Source of the DNA: Algihabitans sp965233705
GTDB taxonomy: Bacteria > Pseudomonadota > Alphaproteobacteria > Kiloniellales > DSM-21159
NCBI GenBank assembly: GCA_965233705.1
Contig: CBDDTF010000002.1
Location: 124,001 to 188,000 of the forward strand
Length of the DNA stretch: 64,000 nt
Reading direction: 5' to 3'
Below, one piece after another: positions 8,060 through 15,500 of this stretch. The notes beneath the pieces were generated by a model that ran no database searches, was not told the origin of the DNA, and saw only the letters and a program-made list of their open reading frames with translations. Both the position numbers and the translations under genes were made by a program. Within the stretch, counting starts at the first letter, position 1. Every line of letters starts with the position of its first letter.

Positions 8060-9033
8060 GCGATGCCCTGCTGAAGCTGGAGAACCTGCGGGTTCGCTTC
8101 CCCGTCGCCCGGGGGCTGTCCGGCCTCCTGGCGCCGGCCGAGCGCCGCTCCGTCGAGGCCGTGGCCGGCGTCTCGCTGGAAATCCGGGCCGGCGAATCCC
8201 TGGCCGTGGTCGGCGAGAGCGGCTCGGGCAAGACCACCCTGGCGCGGGCGATCAACGGCCTGACCGAGATCGCCGACGGCCAGGCCTGGTTCGACGGTGC
8301 ACCGCTGCACGCCCGGCCCGACTGGCGCCGCCTGCGCCGACGCATGGCGATGATGTTCCAGGACCCGGTCGGCTCGCTCAGCCCGCGCATGACGGTGCGC
8401 AGCCTGCTGCTCGAGCCCTTCCAGATCCACGGCGTCGCCCTGACGGACCCGGAGGCGAAGCTGCACCGCCTGCTGGAGGCGGCCGGCCTGTCGGGCGCCT
8501 TCCTCGACCGCTACCCGCACCAGCTCTCCGGCGGCCAGGCCCGGCGCGTCGGCGTCGCCCGCGCCCTGGCGCTCGACCCAGCGCTGGTTCTGGCCGACGA
8601 GCCGACCGCCGGCCTCGACGTCTCGGTCCAGGGCGAGATCCTGACCCTGCTCAACCGCCTGCGCGGCGAGCTGGGCCTGGCGATGCTGATCATCACCCAC
8701 AACCTCAACATCGTGCGTCACGTCGCCGACCGGATCGCGGTCATGTACCTGGGCCGGCTGGTCGAGACCGGGCCGGTGCAGGAGGTCTTCGCGCGGCCGG
8801 CGCACCCCTATACCAAGGCGCTGCTGGCCGCCAACCCGGAGCCCGACCCCGACGCCCGGCTGCAGCGCATCGCGCTGAGCGGCGAGGTCCCCTCGCTGCT
8901 GGCGCGGCCGTCGGGCTGCGAGTTCCATCCGCGCTGCCCCTGGGCCCGCCCGGACTGTGCCGAGCGGGCGCCGGAGCTGGCGGCGCTGGAGGACGGGGCC
9001 CGCCACGCGCGCTGCCTCTATCCCTTTCCCTGA
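8056..9033 (+). CDS. ABC transporter ATP-binding protein, DppF type
   Basis: 325-residue second ATPase. Walker A is GESGSGKT, the signature is LSGGQARR, Walker B is LVLADEPT, the switch region is ITHNLN, and the tail carries CEFHPRCPWA. The ATG at 8056 overlaps the previous stop; a longer upstream reading would begin inside dppD. It is the last gene of the importer and converges with ectD. Only the usual DppD/DppF heterodimer role is claimed; the transported solute remains open. Confidence 0.94.
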   Translation: MSDALLKLENLRVRFPVARGLSGLLAPAERRSVEAVAGVSLEIRAGESLAVVGESGSGKTTLARAINGLTEIADGQAWFDGAPLHARPDWRRLRRRMAMMFQDPVGSLSPRMTVRSLLLEPFQIHGVALTDPEAKLHRLLEAAGLSGAFLDRYPHQLSGGQARRVGVARALALDPALVLADEPTAGLDVSVQGEILTLLNRLRGELGLAMLIITHNLNIVRHVADRIAVMYLGRLVETGPVQEVFARPAHPYTKALLAANPEPDPDARLQRIALSGEVPSLLARPSGCEFHPRCPWARPDCAERAPELAALEDGARHARCLYPFP

Positions 9034-9057
9034 CGCCGCGGCTCCCCTGACGCGGCG
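9034..9057. terminator. Possible bidirectional terminator hairpin
   Basis: A 7-bp GC stem (CGCCGCG / CGCGGCG) with a 10-base loop sits in the 39-base gap between the converging importer operon and ectD. No T tract follows on either strand, so this is a weak call. Confidence 0.3.
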
Positions 9058-9072
9058 GGGACGCGGGGCGCC

Positions 9073-10017
9073 TCAGGCCGCGCGCCGCGGCGCCTCCTCG
9101 ACCCGCTGGCCGGCGTCCTGGCCGGCGCCCTGGCCGGGTCCCGGCTCGGCCAGGAAGTCGGGCCGCCGCCGCTCGGCGGCGTAGGGCGCGGTGAGCGCGT
9201 TGGCGGTGGCGTTGTAGACCAGGAAGACGTTGGAGCGCGGCAGCGGGGTGATGTTCGAGTTGGAGCCGTGCATCGTGTTGCACTCGAACAGCACCAGCGA
9301 GCCGGGGCCGCCGGTCGGCACGGCCAGGCCGCCGGCGTCGTAGAGGCGCTTCAGGCTGTCGTGATCCGGCACGCCGAAGCGCTGACGGCGCAGGGAGGTC
9401 TGGTAGTGGGAGTCCGGCTGGCGGCCGCGGCAGGGCACGAACCACTTGTGCGAGCCGGGGATCAGCATCAGCGGGCCGTTGTGGGGCGTGTTCTCGGTCA
9501 GCGCGATGTTGACCGAGATGGCGCGCATGCGCGGCATGCCGTCCTCGGCGTGCCAGGTCTCGAAGTCGCTATGCCAGTCAAACTCCTTGCCGGTGAAGCC
9601 GGGCTTGAAGTTGACGCGCGACTGCATGACGTAGACACGCCCGCCGAGGAGCTGCTCCATCATCTCCACCAGCCGCCGGTCCTCGGCCAGCTTGCGGAAC
9701 AGCGCGTTCTGGCGGTGGACGGCGAAGACCGAGCGCACGGCCTCGGAGTCCGGCTCCGTGATCACCTCGGGGCGGTCGCTGCCGGCCTCGAGCTCGCGCA
9801 GGCGCTCCAGCTCGCCGCGAAAGGCCTCGACCTCCTCGGCGTCGAAGAAGCCGTCGAAGGCGAGGAAGCCGTCGCGCTCGAAGCGGGCGACCGCATCGCC
9901 GCTCAACGGGCCGCGGGCGACCGCCTCGGGCGTGCCGTGAACCACGGGATCGCGCCGCGGAAACATCGCCATCGGCGCGGACAGGCGTGTGGGGTAGGCA
10001 TCGGCAAGCATATCCAT
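9073..10017 (-). CDS. ectD: Ectoine hydroxylase (Fe/2-oxoglutarate dioxygenase)
   Basis: 314 residues. Converts ectoine to 5-hydroxyectoine, an osmo- and thermoprotectant, using Fe(II), 2-oxoglutarate and O2. The diagnostic EctD motif FDWHSDFETWHAEDGMP is intact, giving iron ligands His149 and Asp151, with the distal ligand His250 in NTMHGSN. The N-terminal YPTRL and DPVV segments also match EctD. A low-complexity C-terminal tail (GPGQGAGQDAGQ) extends beyond the usual end near 295-310 residues. GGAGG lies 9 bases before the ATG. No ectA, ectB or ectC is adjacent, unlike the common ectABCD layout, so ectoine must come from elsewhere in the genome or from uptake. Confidence 0.9.
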   Translation of the reverse strand: MDMLADAYPTRLSAPMAMFPRRDPVVHGTPEAVARGPLSGDAVARFERDGFLAFDGFFDAEEVEAFRGELERLRELEAGSDRPEVITEPDSEAVRSVFAVHRQNALFRKLAEDRRLVEMMEQLLGGRVYVMQSRVNFKPGFTGKEFDWHSDFETWHAEDGMPRMRAISVNIALTENTPHNGPLMLIPGSHKWFVPCRGRQPDSHYQTSLRRQRFGVPDHDSLKRLYDAGGLAVPTGGPGSLVLFECNTMHGSNSNITPLPRSNVFLVYNATANALTAPYAAERRRPDFLAEPGPGQGAGQDAGQRVEEAPRRAA

Positions 10018-10294
10018 TTCGGAACCCTCCGTGTTTCAAGAACTCCTTTGCTTCGGAATGCCGGCCCGCATCGGGCGGGCGGGCGCGGTTGCGCCCGGGC
10101 AGGGTGCGCGCCCCTGGTCTGTCAAAGACATCAGATCGTCGAGGCGCCGGGCAAGCCCCACGCACGCCAGCGCGTCGGACGGCCGTCACACCCTGCTCGG
10201 CATCGTGACGGACTTCCCAACGCCGCCGCCCCCCAGGGGTGTCCAAGAGACCCGACGGTGCCTGCGAGAGCGCGCGGCCGGACAGCGGGGGCCG
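10018..10294. other. Intergenic region upstream of ectD
   Basis: About 280 bases separate ectD from the upstream NTPase. The ectD ribosome-binding site is visible at the left edge. On the - strand a TTGACA-like hexamer occurs near 10125, without a convincing -10 partner. I see no gene or clear salt-responsive element. Confidence 0.4.
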
Positions 10295-10837
10295 TCAGCC
10301 CGCCCGCAGATGATCCATGACGAAGTCGGCGCGGTCTTCGATCCCCGTCCGCGGAAGCTCGACGATCCGGTAGCCGAGCCGGGCATAGGTTTCGGCCATG
10401 ACCCGGCCGGTCGCCTCGGCTTCTTCTTCGCTCTGCTTGCGCTCGGCATCGAGGGTGAAGATCGCCGGCCAATAGGGCGCGAGGAAGACGCGTCGGTTAT
10501 AGGGAAACAGCCTCGCCGCCGCCTCGACATGCGCGGGGGCGGGCAGGCCGCACAGGGTCAGGTAGCCGATGACGTCGGGCAGGCCACGGTCCATCAGGAC
10601 CGGGCCCGCAAGGGCCGCAGCCTCGTGGTGGGAGCGCAGCTCCCACCCCAGCATCAGCTCGGCGAACGCGGCCCGGTCCGCCCACGGCAGGGCCGAGCCG
10701 CCGATCCGGACCTGGTCGCGTATGATCGCCCGCCCCGCCTCGGGCAGACCGCGCAGGCCGCGGCGGGACAGGGCCGCGATCAGACTGCTCTTGCCGGACC
10801 CGGGCCCGCCGGTCACGACGAACATGTGGTGGCACAT
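10295..10837 (-). CDS. Small P-loop NTPase (AAA_28-like)
   Basis: 180 residues. Walker A GGPGSGKSS lies at residues 10-18 of an MFVVTGGPGSGKS opening, and a DRGLPDVIGY segment about residue 80 is typical of this kinase-like ATPase group. The EAGRAIIRDQ segment also fits. Alternative ATG starts exist a few codons apart; the first is given. Family members are predicted ATPases or nucleoside-kinase-like enzymes without a settled function. The neighbours (ectD, tRNA) do not suggest a partner. Confidence 0.75.
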   Translation of the reverse strand: MCHHMFVVTGGPGSGKSSLIAALSRRGLRGLPEAGRAIIRDQVRIGGSALPWADRAAFAELMLGWELRSHHEAAALAGPVLMDRGLPDVIGYLTLCGLPAPAHVEAAARLFPYNRRVFLAPYWPAIFTLDAERKQSEEEAEATGRVMAETYARLGYRIVELPRTGIEDRADFVMDHLRAG

Positions 10838-11121
10838 GCGCCTTCCTCGGAGTGGTTGGACAGGGGGTGTAGAGGGGTCGCCGCTGCGGCCTGGCGTCTA
10901 CCCTCGCCCGCGGCGGCTCGGCTTCGCCGGCTTGCCCGGTTGCCCGCAGCGCCGCGCGGCCCCCGCGCGCAGCGGGCAGACCGCGGCGGGCAGACCGCGG
11001 CGGACAGACCGCGGCGGGGCGGAGCGGCGCTCGGACAGGGGGCAGGACGCGGCAAGCACGCCGCTTCGAAGCGGGTTCGACCGCTTCGTCAGAATGCAGC
11101 GGCGGTCATGTGCTTGGGAAG
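10838..11121. other. Intergenic region between the NTPase and tRNA-Arg
   Basis: No gene is supported. It holds a 14-bp x 3 tandem array at 10973-11014 and otherwise GC-rich sequence with reading frames on every strand. Confidence 0.5.
10973..11014. repeat. Tandem array, 14 bp x 3
   Basis: Copies of CGGGCAGACCGCGG, the third with one substitution (CGGACAGACCGCGG). Non-coding. Confidence 0.8.
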
Positions 11122-11198
11122 TGGCGCGCCCGGGAGGATTCGAACCCCCGACCTCTTCCTCCGGAGGGAAGCGCTCTATCCAGCTGAGCTACGGGCGC
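11122..11198 (-). tRNA. tRNA-Arg (anticodon CCG)
   Basis: A 77-nt cloverleaf can be folded. The acceptor stem GCGCCCG pairs with CGGGCGC, followed by G and an encoded CCA. The D-arm is GCTC/GAGC, the anticodon stem CTTCC/GGAAG closes the loop CTCCGGA, and the T-arm has GTTCGAATC. The anticodon CCG reads the CGG codon, which is frequent in this GC-rich DNA. It shares most of its acceptor and T-arm sequence with the tRNA-Arg(ACG) at 43607. Confidence 0.95.
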
Positions 11199-11581
11199 CC
11201 CGCCGCGCGGGCGAGCCGCGCGTGGAGCCGCATAGGTAAACCGTCCGGGCCGCTCTGTCGAGAGGGAGCTGCCGCGCCGCCCTCGTACCGGGCCCGTCCC
11301 GGCCCGCACCGGCCCCATGCCGCCGCCGTCCCGTCGGCGCGCCCTCTGGCCGGCCCGAGGAGGCGGCAAGGTTGCGGGTCCGTGAAACCTGCGGCCTGTG
11401 GATGGATTTCCGCGCCACCTCTCTTGCACGACGCGAAAGCCTTTTGGCAGCCTAAATGTGGTGGGTGCCGCGCGACGCTTGCCGAGATTTCGGGTCGGCC
11501 ACCAGGTCTGGGCGAGTCGTTGCGGCCTGCTACCGTCGGCGGTTCCGTCGGCGGTGGGGCAACTCGGGAGGCTGCTGCGCC
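11199..11581. other. Intergenic region between tRNA-Arg(CCG) and the YbjN gene
   Basis: The 383 bases are bounded by divergently oriented features. The left part must hold the tRNA promoter; on the - strand a CTATG/TACCTAT-like -10 lies near 11230-11240 with only a poor -35. The right part ends in the GGGAGG ribosome-binding site of the YbjN gene. No gene is supported. Confidence 0.45.
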
Positions 11582-12082
11582 ATGGACCTCACGGCACACG
11601 ACGCCAATGTCACCAGCAATCCGCTCGATCTGCTGGAGGAGTTGGTCAACGCCAACGACTGGGCGCACGACCGCTCCAGCGACCAGGAGATGATCGTCCA
11701 GGTCCAGGGGCACTGGACCGACTACCATCTCTGCGTCATCTGGCAGCCGGACACCTGTGCCATGTACCTGTCCTGCCAGCTCGACGTGAAGGTGCCGGAC
11801 ACGCGCCGCGCGGCGGTGCTGGAGCTCTTGGCGGCGGCCAACGAGCGGCTCTGGCTGGGCCATTTCGACTTCACCGCGGAGGAGGGGCTGCTGCTGTTCC
11901 GCCACACGATTCCGCTGCGCGGCGTCGCCGGCGTTTCGGTGGAGCAGCTCGAGGACATGGTCGACACCGCCGTGGGCGAGTGCGAGCGGCTGTTCCCGGC
12001 CCTGCAGCTCGTGATCTGGGGCGGCCAGAAGGTGGAGGAGGCCATGGCCGCGGCCATGATGGACACGGTGGGCGAGGCCTGA
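11582..12082 (+). CDS. YbjN-domain protein
   Basis: 166-residue cytoplasmic protein of the YbjN/type-III-chaperone-like fold. Matching segments include NPLDLLEELVNANDW, WTDYHLCVIWQPD and LLLFRHTIPLRG. The start at 11582 follows GGGAGG; longer upstream starts would run into non-coding DNA. The family's role is unsettled, with links to stress and motility in enterobacteria. In alphaproteobacteria it often precedes proC, as it does here, 65 bases upstream. Confidence 0.85.
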   Translation: MDLTAHDANVTSNPLDLLEELVNANDWAHDRSSDQEMIVQVQGHWTDYHLCVIWQPDTCAMYLSCQLDVKVPDTRRAAVLELLAAANERLWLGHFDFTAEEGLLLFRHTIPLRGVAGVSVEQLEDMVDTAVGECERLFPALQLVIWGGQKVEEAMAAAMMDTVGEA

Positions 12083-12147
12083 GCCCCGCCATCCGCGAGG
12101 CCGCGTGCGGCGCCCGCGGTGCTGAACAGAAAATGGAGTTCGTCTTC

Positions 12148-12975
12148 ATGTCTATCGAGGGGCCGCTGCTGCTGCTCGGCTGCGGCAAGATGGGCGGCGC
12201 GCTGCTGTCCGGCTGGCTCGACCGGGGGCTGCCCGGCGCGCAGGTCACGGTGATCGATCCCCAGCCCGGCGGCGTGGCCGCCTTCACCGCGCGCGGCGTG
12301 CGCCATGTCGCCTCCGCGGCCGAGCTGCCGGACGACCTGGTGCCCAAGGTGGTGCTGCTGGCGGTCAAGCCGCAGATGATGGCCGAAGCGGTGCCACCGC
12401 TCGCCCGCCTGGTGCGGCCGGAGACGGTGTTCCTGTCGATCGCCGCCGGCAAGACGGTGGACAGCCTGACCGGCCTGCTGGCGCCGGACGGCGGCCCGGT
12501 GGCGCTGGTGCGCGCCATGCCCAACACCCCGGCCGCGGTGGGGCGCGGCATGTCGGTGCTCTACGCCACGCCGGAGGTGGGCGACGCCCAGCGCGCCCTC
12601 TGCGCCGAGCTGATGGCGGCGGTGGGCGAGACGGCCTGGATCGACACGGAGGCCGAGATGGACGCGGTCACTGCCCTGTCCGGCGGCGGCCCGGCCTACG
12701 TCTTCCTGCTGATCGAGACCCTGGCCAAGGCCGGCGCCGAGGCGGGCCTGCCGCCCGCGCTGGCCGAGCGTCTGGCGCGGGTCACCGTGGCCGGCGCCGG
12801 CGAGCTGGTGCACCGCGCCGAGGACTCCCCGGCCAGGCTGCGCGAGAACGTCACCAGTCCCGGCGGTACGACCCTGGAGGCGCTCAAGGTGCTGATGGAC
12901 GACGACGGCCTGCAGCCGCTCATGACCAAAGCCATCGCGGCCGCCGCCCGGCGCAGCCGCGAGCTGGCCTCGTGA
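12148..12975 (+). CDS. proC: Pyrroline-5-carboxylate reductase
   Basis: 275 residues. Last step of proline synthesis: NAD(P)H-dependent reduction of pyrroline-5-carboxylate to proline in the cytoplasm. The N-terminal Rossmann motif is LLGCGKMGGALL, followed by AVKPQMM and RAMPNTPA. The C-terminal P5CR signature is ENVTSPGGTTLEAL. The length matches the family (about 270). The ATG at 12148 has GGAG nine bases upstream; an ATG five codons earlier is possible but has no good ribosome-binding site. It forms a unit with YbjN upstream and YbaK downstream. Confidence 0.93.
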   Translation: MSIEGPLLLLGCGKMGGALLSGWLDRGLPGAQVTVIDPQPGGVAAFTARGVRHVASAAELPDDLVPKVVLLAVKPQMMAEAVPPLARLVRPETVFLSIAAGKTVDSLTGLLAPDGGPVALVRAMPNTPAAVGRGMSVLYATPEVGDAQRALCAELMAAVGETAWIDTEAEMDAVTALSGGGPAYVFLLIETLAKAGAEAGLPPALAERLARVTVAGAGELVHRAEDSPARLRENVTSPGGTTLEALKVLMDDDGLQPLMTKAIAAAARRSRELAS

Positions 12976-12985
12976 GGGCGCGGCC

Positions 12986-13465
12986 GTGGGCCTGAAGGCG
13001 GCGGCGGCGCGCGTCCAGGCCGCGCTGGCGGCCAAGGGCGTCGCCCTGGAGGTGCGCGAGTTCCCCGCCTCGACGCGCACCGCCGAGGAGGCGGCGGCGG
13101 CCATCGGCTGCAGCGTCGCGCAGATCGCCAAGTCGCTGATCTTCCGCGGCAAGCAGAGCGGGCGGCCGGTGCTGGTGGTGGCCAGCGGCGCCAACCGCGT
13201 CGACGAGAAGAAGGTGGCGGCCCTGGTCGGCGAGCCCATCGGCAAGGCCGACGCGGCCTTCGTGCGCGAGACCACCGGCTACGCCATCGGCGGGGTGCCG
13301 CCGGTCGGCCACGCCACACCGCCCCTCGTGGCGCTCGACGAGGACCTGATGGCGCTGAGCGAGATCTGGGCGGCGGCCGGCACGCCCAACGCCGTCTTCG
13401 CCGTCACGCCCGACTCCCTGGTGCGCCTGACCGAAGGCCGCGTCGGCCCGGTCCGCAAGGGCTAG
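12986..13465 (+). CDS. YbaK/EbsC-family aminoacyl-tRNA deacylase
   Basis: 159 residues with the YbaK/ProX fold: REFPASTRTAEEAAAAIGC near the N terminus, AQIAKSLIFRGK, and the GGVPPVGH loop. Family members hydrolyse mischarged tRNAs such as Cys- or Ala-tRNAPro in trans. The start codon is GTG, ten bases after proC, so co-transcription is likely. The link to proline biosynthesis is suggestive, but the exact tRNA substrate is not predictable. Confidence 0.88.
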   Translation: MGLKAAAARVQAALAAKGVALEVREFPASTRTAEEAAAAIGCSVAQIAKSLIFRGKQSGRPVLVVASGANRVDEKKVAALVGEPIGKADAAFVRETTGYAIGGVPPVGHATPPLVALDEDLMALSEIWAAAGTPNAVFAVTPDSLVRLTEGRVGPVRKG

Positions 13466-13612
13466 AGGGGGGTTAGACCGGGCCGCGCCCGGCCGCCGCG
13501 CCCGGGCGGCGGGTCACGCGACGCCCCCGCTTGCAGCCCCGGGGGGTGGGAGAAGCGACGGCCGCGCCCTACGTTTTCAGTCAGTCAGACGCCATCCGCA
13601 CGAGGCAGCCCC

Positions 13613-14509
13613 ATGGCCGATGCCAAGCCCGCGAAAAGCGGCGCCCGAACCGCGAAGACAAAGACCGGCGGCAAGAGCAAGCGCGCCCCCGCCAGCGCGC
13701 CCGGCGGCAGCAAGAGCGGAGCCGAGACCGGGGCCAAGTCCGGGGCCGAGACCGGGGCCGAGACCGGGGCCGAGACCGGGGCCGAGACCGGGGCCAAGTC
13801 CGACGCCCGAACCGGGGCCGAGACCGCGCCCACGTCCGGCGCGGCCAAGGCGGGGGCCAAGAGCGCCGGCGCCGCGCCGCCGCGCGACATCGCCGGCGCC
13901 GCGATCGACGCCGCGCTGGCATTGGCGGCCGCGCGCGGCTGGCGCGACGTCTCCCTCGGCGAGATCGCCGCGGCGGCGGAGCTCAAGCTCTCCGAGCTCT
14001 ACCCCGTCTTCGCCACCAAGGCCGAGATCCTGGCCGCCTTCTCGCGCCGCCTCGACGCGGAGGTGCTCTCCGAGGACCTGGAGGGGCTCGAGGATAGCCC
14101 GGCGCGCGACCGTCTGTTCGACGTGATGATGCGGCGCTTCGATGCGCTGGAGCCCCATCGCGAGGCCATCGGCAACATCCTGGCCGACGTCTGGGCCGAC
14201 CCGGTCGCCGCCCTGGGCGGCCTGCCCCAGCTCGGCCGCTCCATGACCTGGATGCTGGAGGCGGCGCAGATCCCGACCGACGGCTGGCGCGGCCTGCTGC
14301 GCGTCCAGGGGCTGGTCGGCATCTACCTCGCCACCCTGCGGGTCTGGCTGCGCGACGAGAGCCTGGACAAGTCGAAGACCATGGCCCAGCTCGACGCCTA
14401 CCTGCGGCGCATCGAGGGCCTGTCCGAGCGCTTCGGCCGGCGCCGGCGCCCGGCCGGGCCGCCCGACACGCAGGTCGAGGCGGAACCGCCGGAGGACAGG
14501 CACGGCTGA
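13613..14509 (+). CDS. TetR-type regulator with a repeat-built N-terminal tail
   Basis: 298 residues. Residues 1-90 are a low-complexity, Lys/Ala/Gly/Thr-rich tail made largely of AETG and AKSG units encoded by a 12-bp tandem array. From about residue 92 comes a TetR-like DNA-binding domain (DVSLGEIAAAAELKLSELY as helix-turn-helix, then PVFATKAEILAAF). The C-terminal domain (FDVMMRRFDALEPHREAI) resembles the TetR/COQ9-like group. A GAGG ribosome-binding site precedes the ATG. The tail may add non-specific DNA binding, which is inference. The ligand is unknown. Confidence 0.82.
   Translation: MADAKPAKSGARTAKTKTGGKSKRAPASAPGGSKSGAETGAKSGAETGAETGAETGAETGAKSDARTGAETAPTSGAAKAGAKSAGAAPPRDIAGAAIDAALALAAARGWRDVSLGEIAAAAELKLSELYPVFATKAEILAAFSRRLDAEVLSEDLEGLEDSPARDRLFDVMMRRFDALEPHREAIGNILADVWADPVAALGGLPQLGRSMTWMLEAAQIPTDGWRGLLRVQGLVGIYLATLRVWLRDESLDKSKTMAQLDAYLRRIEGLSERFGRRRRPAGPPDTQVEAEPPEDRHG
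13721..13828. repeat. In-frame tandem array, 12 bp x 9
   Basis: Nine consecutive 12-bp units, mostly GCCGAGACCGGG, with variants GCCAAGTCCGGG, GCCAAGTCCGAC and GCCCGAACCGGG. They encode AETG/AKSG/AKSD/ARTG repeats in the N-terminal tail of the TetR-like regulator. Confidence 0.95.
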
Positions 14510-14514
14510 GGTCC

Positions 14515-14600
14515 CCGCGCCCCGGTCCCCAGTCCCCGGACCCCAGTCCCCGCGCTCCAGTCCCCGCGCTCCGTCCCCGCCCCCGGTCCCCCAGCCCGGC
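14515..14600. repeat. Degenerate C-rich direct repeat
   Basis: Irregular repeats of CAGTCCCCG and GCGCTCCAGTCCCC fill most of the gap between the regulator and the methyltransferase gene. The unit length drifts around 9 to 15 bases. No coding capacity is supported. Confidence 0.6.
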
Positions 14601-14668
14601 CCCCCAGCCCGGCCGCCCCCCGGGCGTCCCCGCGTACGACGCTCGCCCCTCCCAACTTCAGGAAAGAC

Positions 14669-15442
14669 ATGCAGAATCGCTACGGCAGACTGGCCTCCTG
14701 GGTCTACGACCTGGACAAGCCGGTCGGGCACTCCTTCGGGGATCAGGCCTACTACCGGCAGCGCCTAGAGCACTGCGACGACGGCCCCATTCTGGAGCCC
14801 GCCGTCGGCAACGGCCGCCTTTTCGTGCCACTGCTCGAGGCCGGCTTTCCGATCGAAGGCTTCGATGCCTCGGCCGAGATGCTGGGCTATTGCCGGGAGG
14901 CCTGCCGCAGACGAAACCTGCGCCCGGCGCTGACCCAGCAGCGCTTCGAGGATTTCTCCTACGACACGCGCTTCGCCGCCATCATCGTTCCGGCCGGGTC
15001 GCTTCAGTTGGTCACCGAGGCAGGCGCGGCCGCCGCGGTGCTGACGCGGTTCTACGCGCACCTGGCGCCGAACGGAAAGCTGCTCCTCGACCTCGACCCC
15101 ATCGGCGCTTTTCTCGGGCCGTCCGGTTCGATCCGAAGCTGGACGACGGACGAGGGCGACCTGCTGACGCTGACCGAGCATCGGGTCGAAACCGACTACG
15201 TCGCGCAGACCACCCTGTCCCATCTGCGCTACGACCACTGGCGCGACGGCAACCTGATGGCAAGCGAGCTCGAGCTGTTCAAACTGCGTTGGTGGGGCGT
15301 CAACGAGGTCTCGCTGGCGTTGCGGGCGGCCGGTTTCGTCGACGTGGTGGCGTCCGGCAACTACCGGCACGGGCACGCCCCGCGCCAGGACGACGACATC
15401 CTCAGCTTCGAGGCGCGGCGGCCGACGCCGGGCGAACTGTAA
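14669..15442 (+). CDS. Class I SAM-dependent methyltransferase
   Basis: 257 residues. Motif I is ILEPAVGNGRLFVPLLE (about residues 40-56), followed by the acidic loop GFDASAEML that holds the SAM ribose. DLDPIGAFL and YDHWRDGNLMASELEL are typical of small-molecule methyltransferases of the Methyltransf_25 type. AGGAAAGAC precedes the ATG. The substrate is unknown, and the neighbours give no clear pathway. Confidence 0.85.
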   Translation: MQNRYGRLASWVYDLDKPVGHSFGDQAYYRQRLEHCDDGPILEPAVGNGRLFVPLLEAGFPIEGFDASAEMLGYCREACRRRNLRPALTQQRFEDFSYDTRFAAIIVPAGSLQLVTEAGAAAAVLTRFYAHLAPNGKLLLDLDPIGAFLGPSGSIRSWTTDEGDLLTLTEHRVETDYVAQTTLSHLRYDHWRDGNLMASELELFKLRWWGVNEVSLALRAAGFVDVVASGNYRHGHAPRQDDDILSFEARRPTPGEL

Positions 15443-15500
15443 GGCGAGCGCCGGCTGTCGCCGGCTGCCCCGCAAGACGGCTCCGCCGGGCCGCCCCTCC

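Noticed and set aside
11122..11198. Integration site of a mobile element at tRNA-Arg(CCG)
   Set aside because: No integrase gene, no direct repeat of the tRNA 3' end, and ordinary chromosomal neighbours.
13721..13828. Possible CRISPR array
   Set aside because: Units are 12 bp in direct succession without unique spacers, and they are in frame with a regulator. No cas gene is present anywhere in the window.
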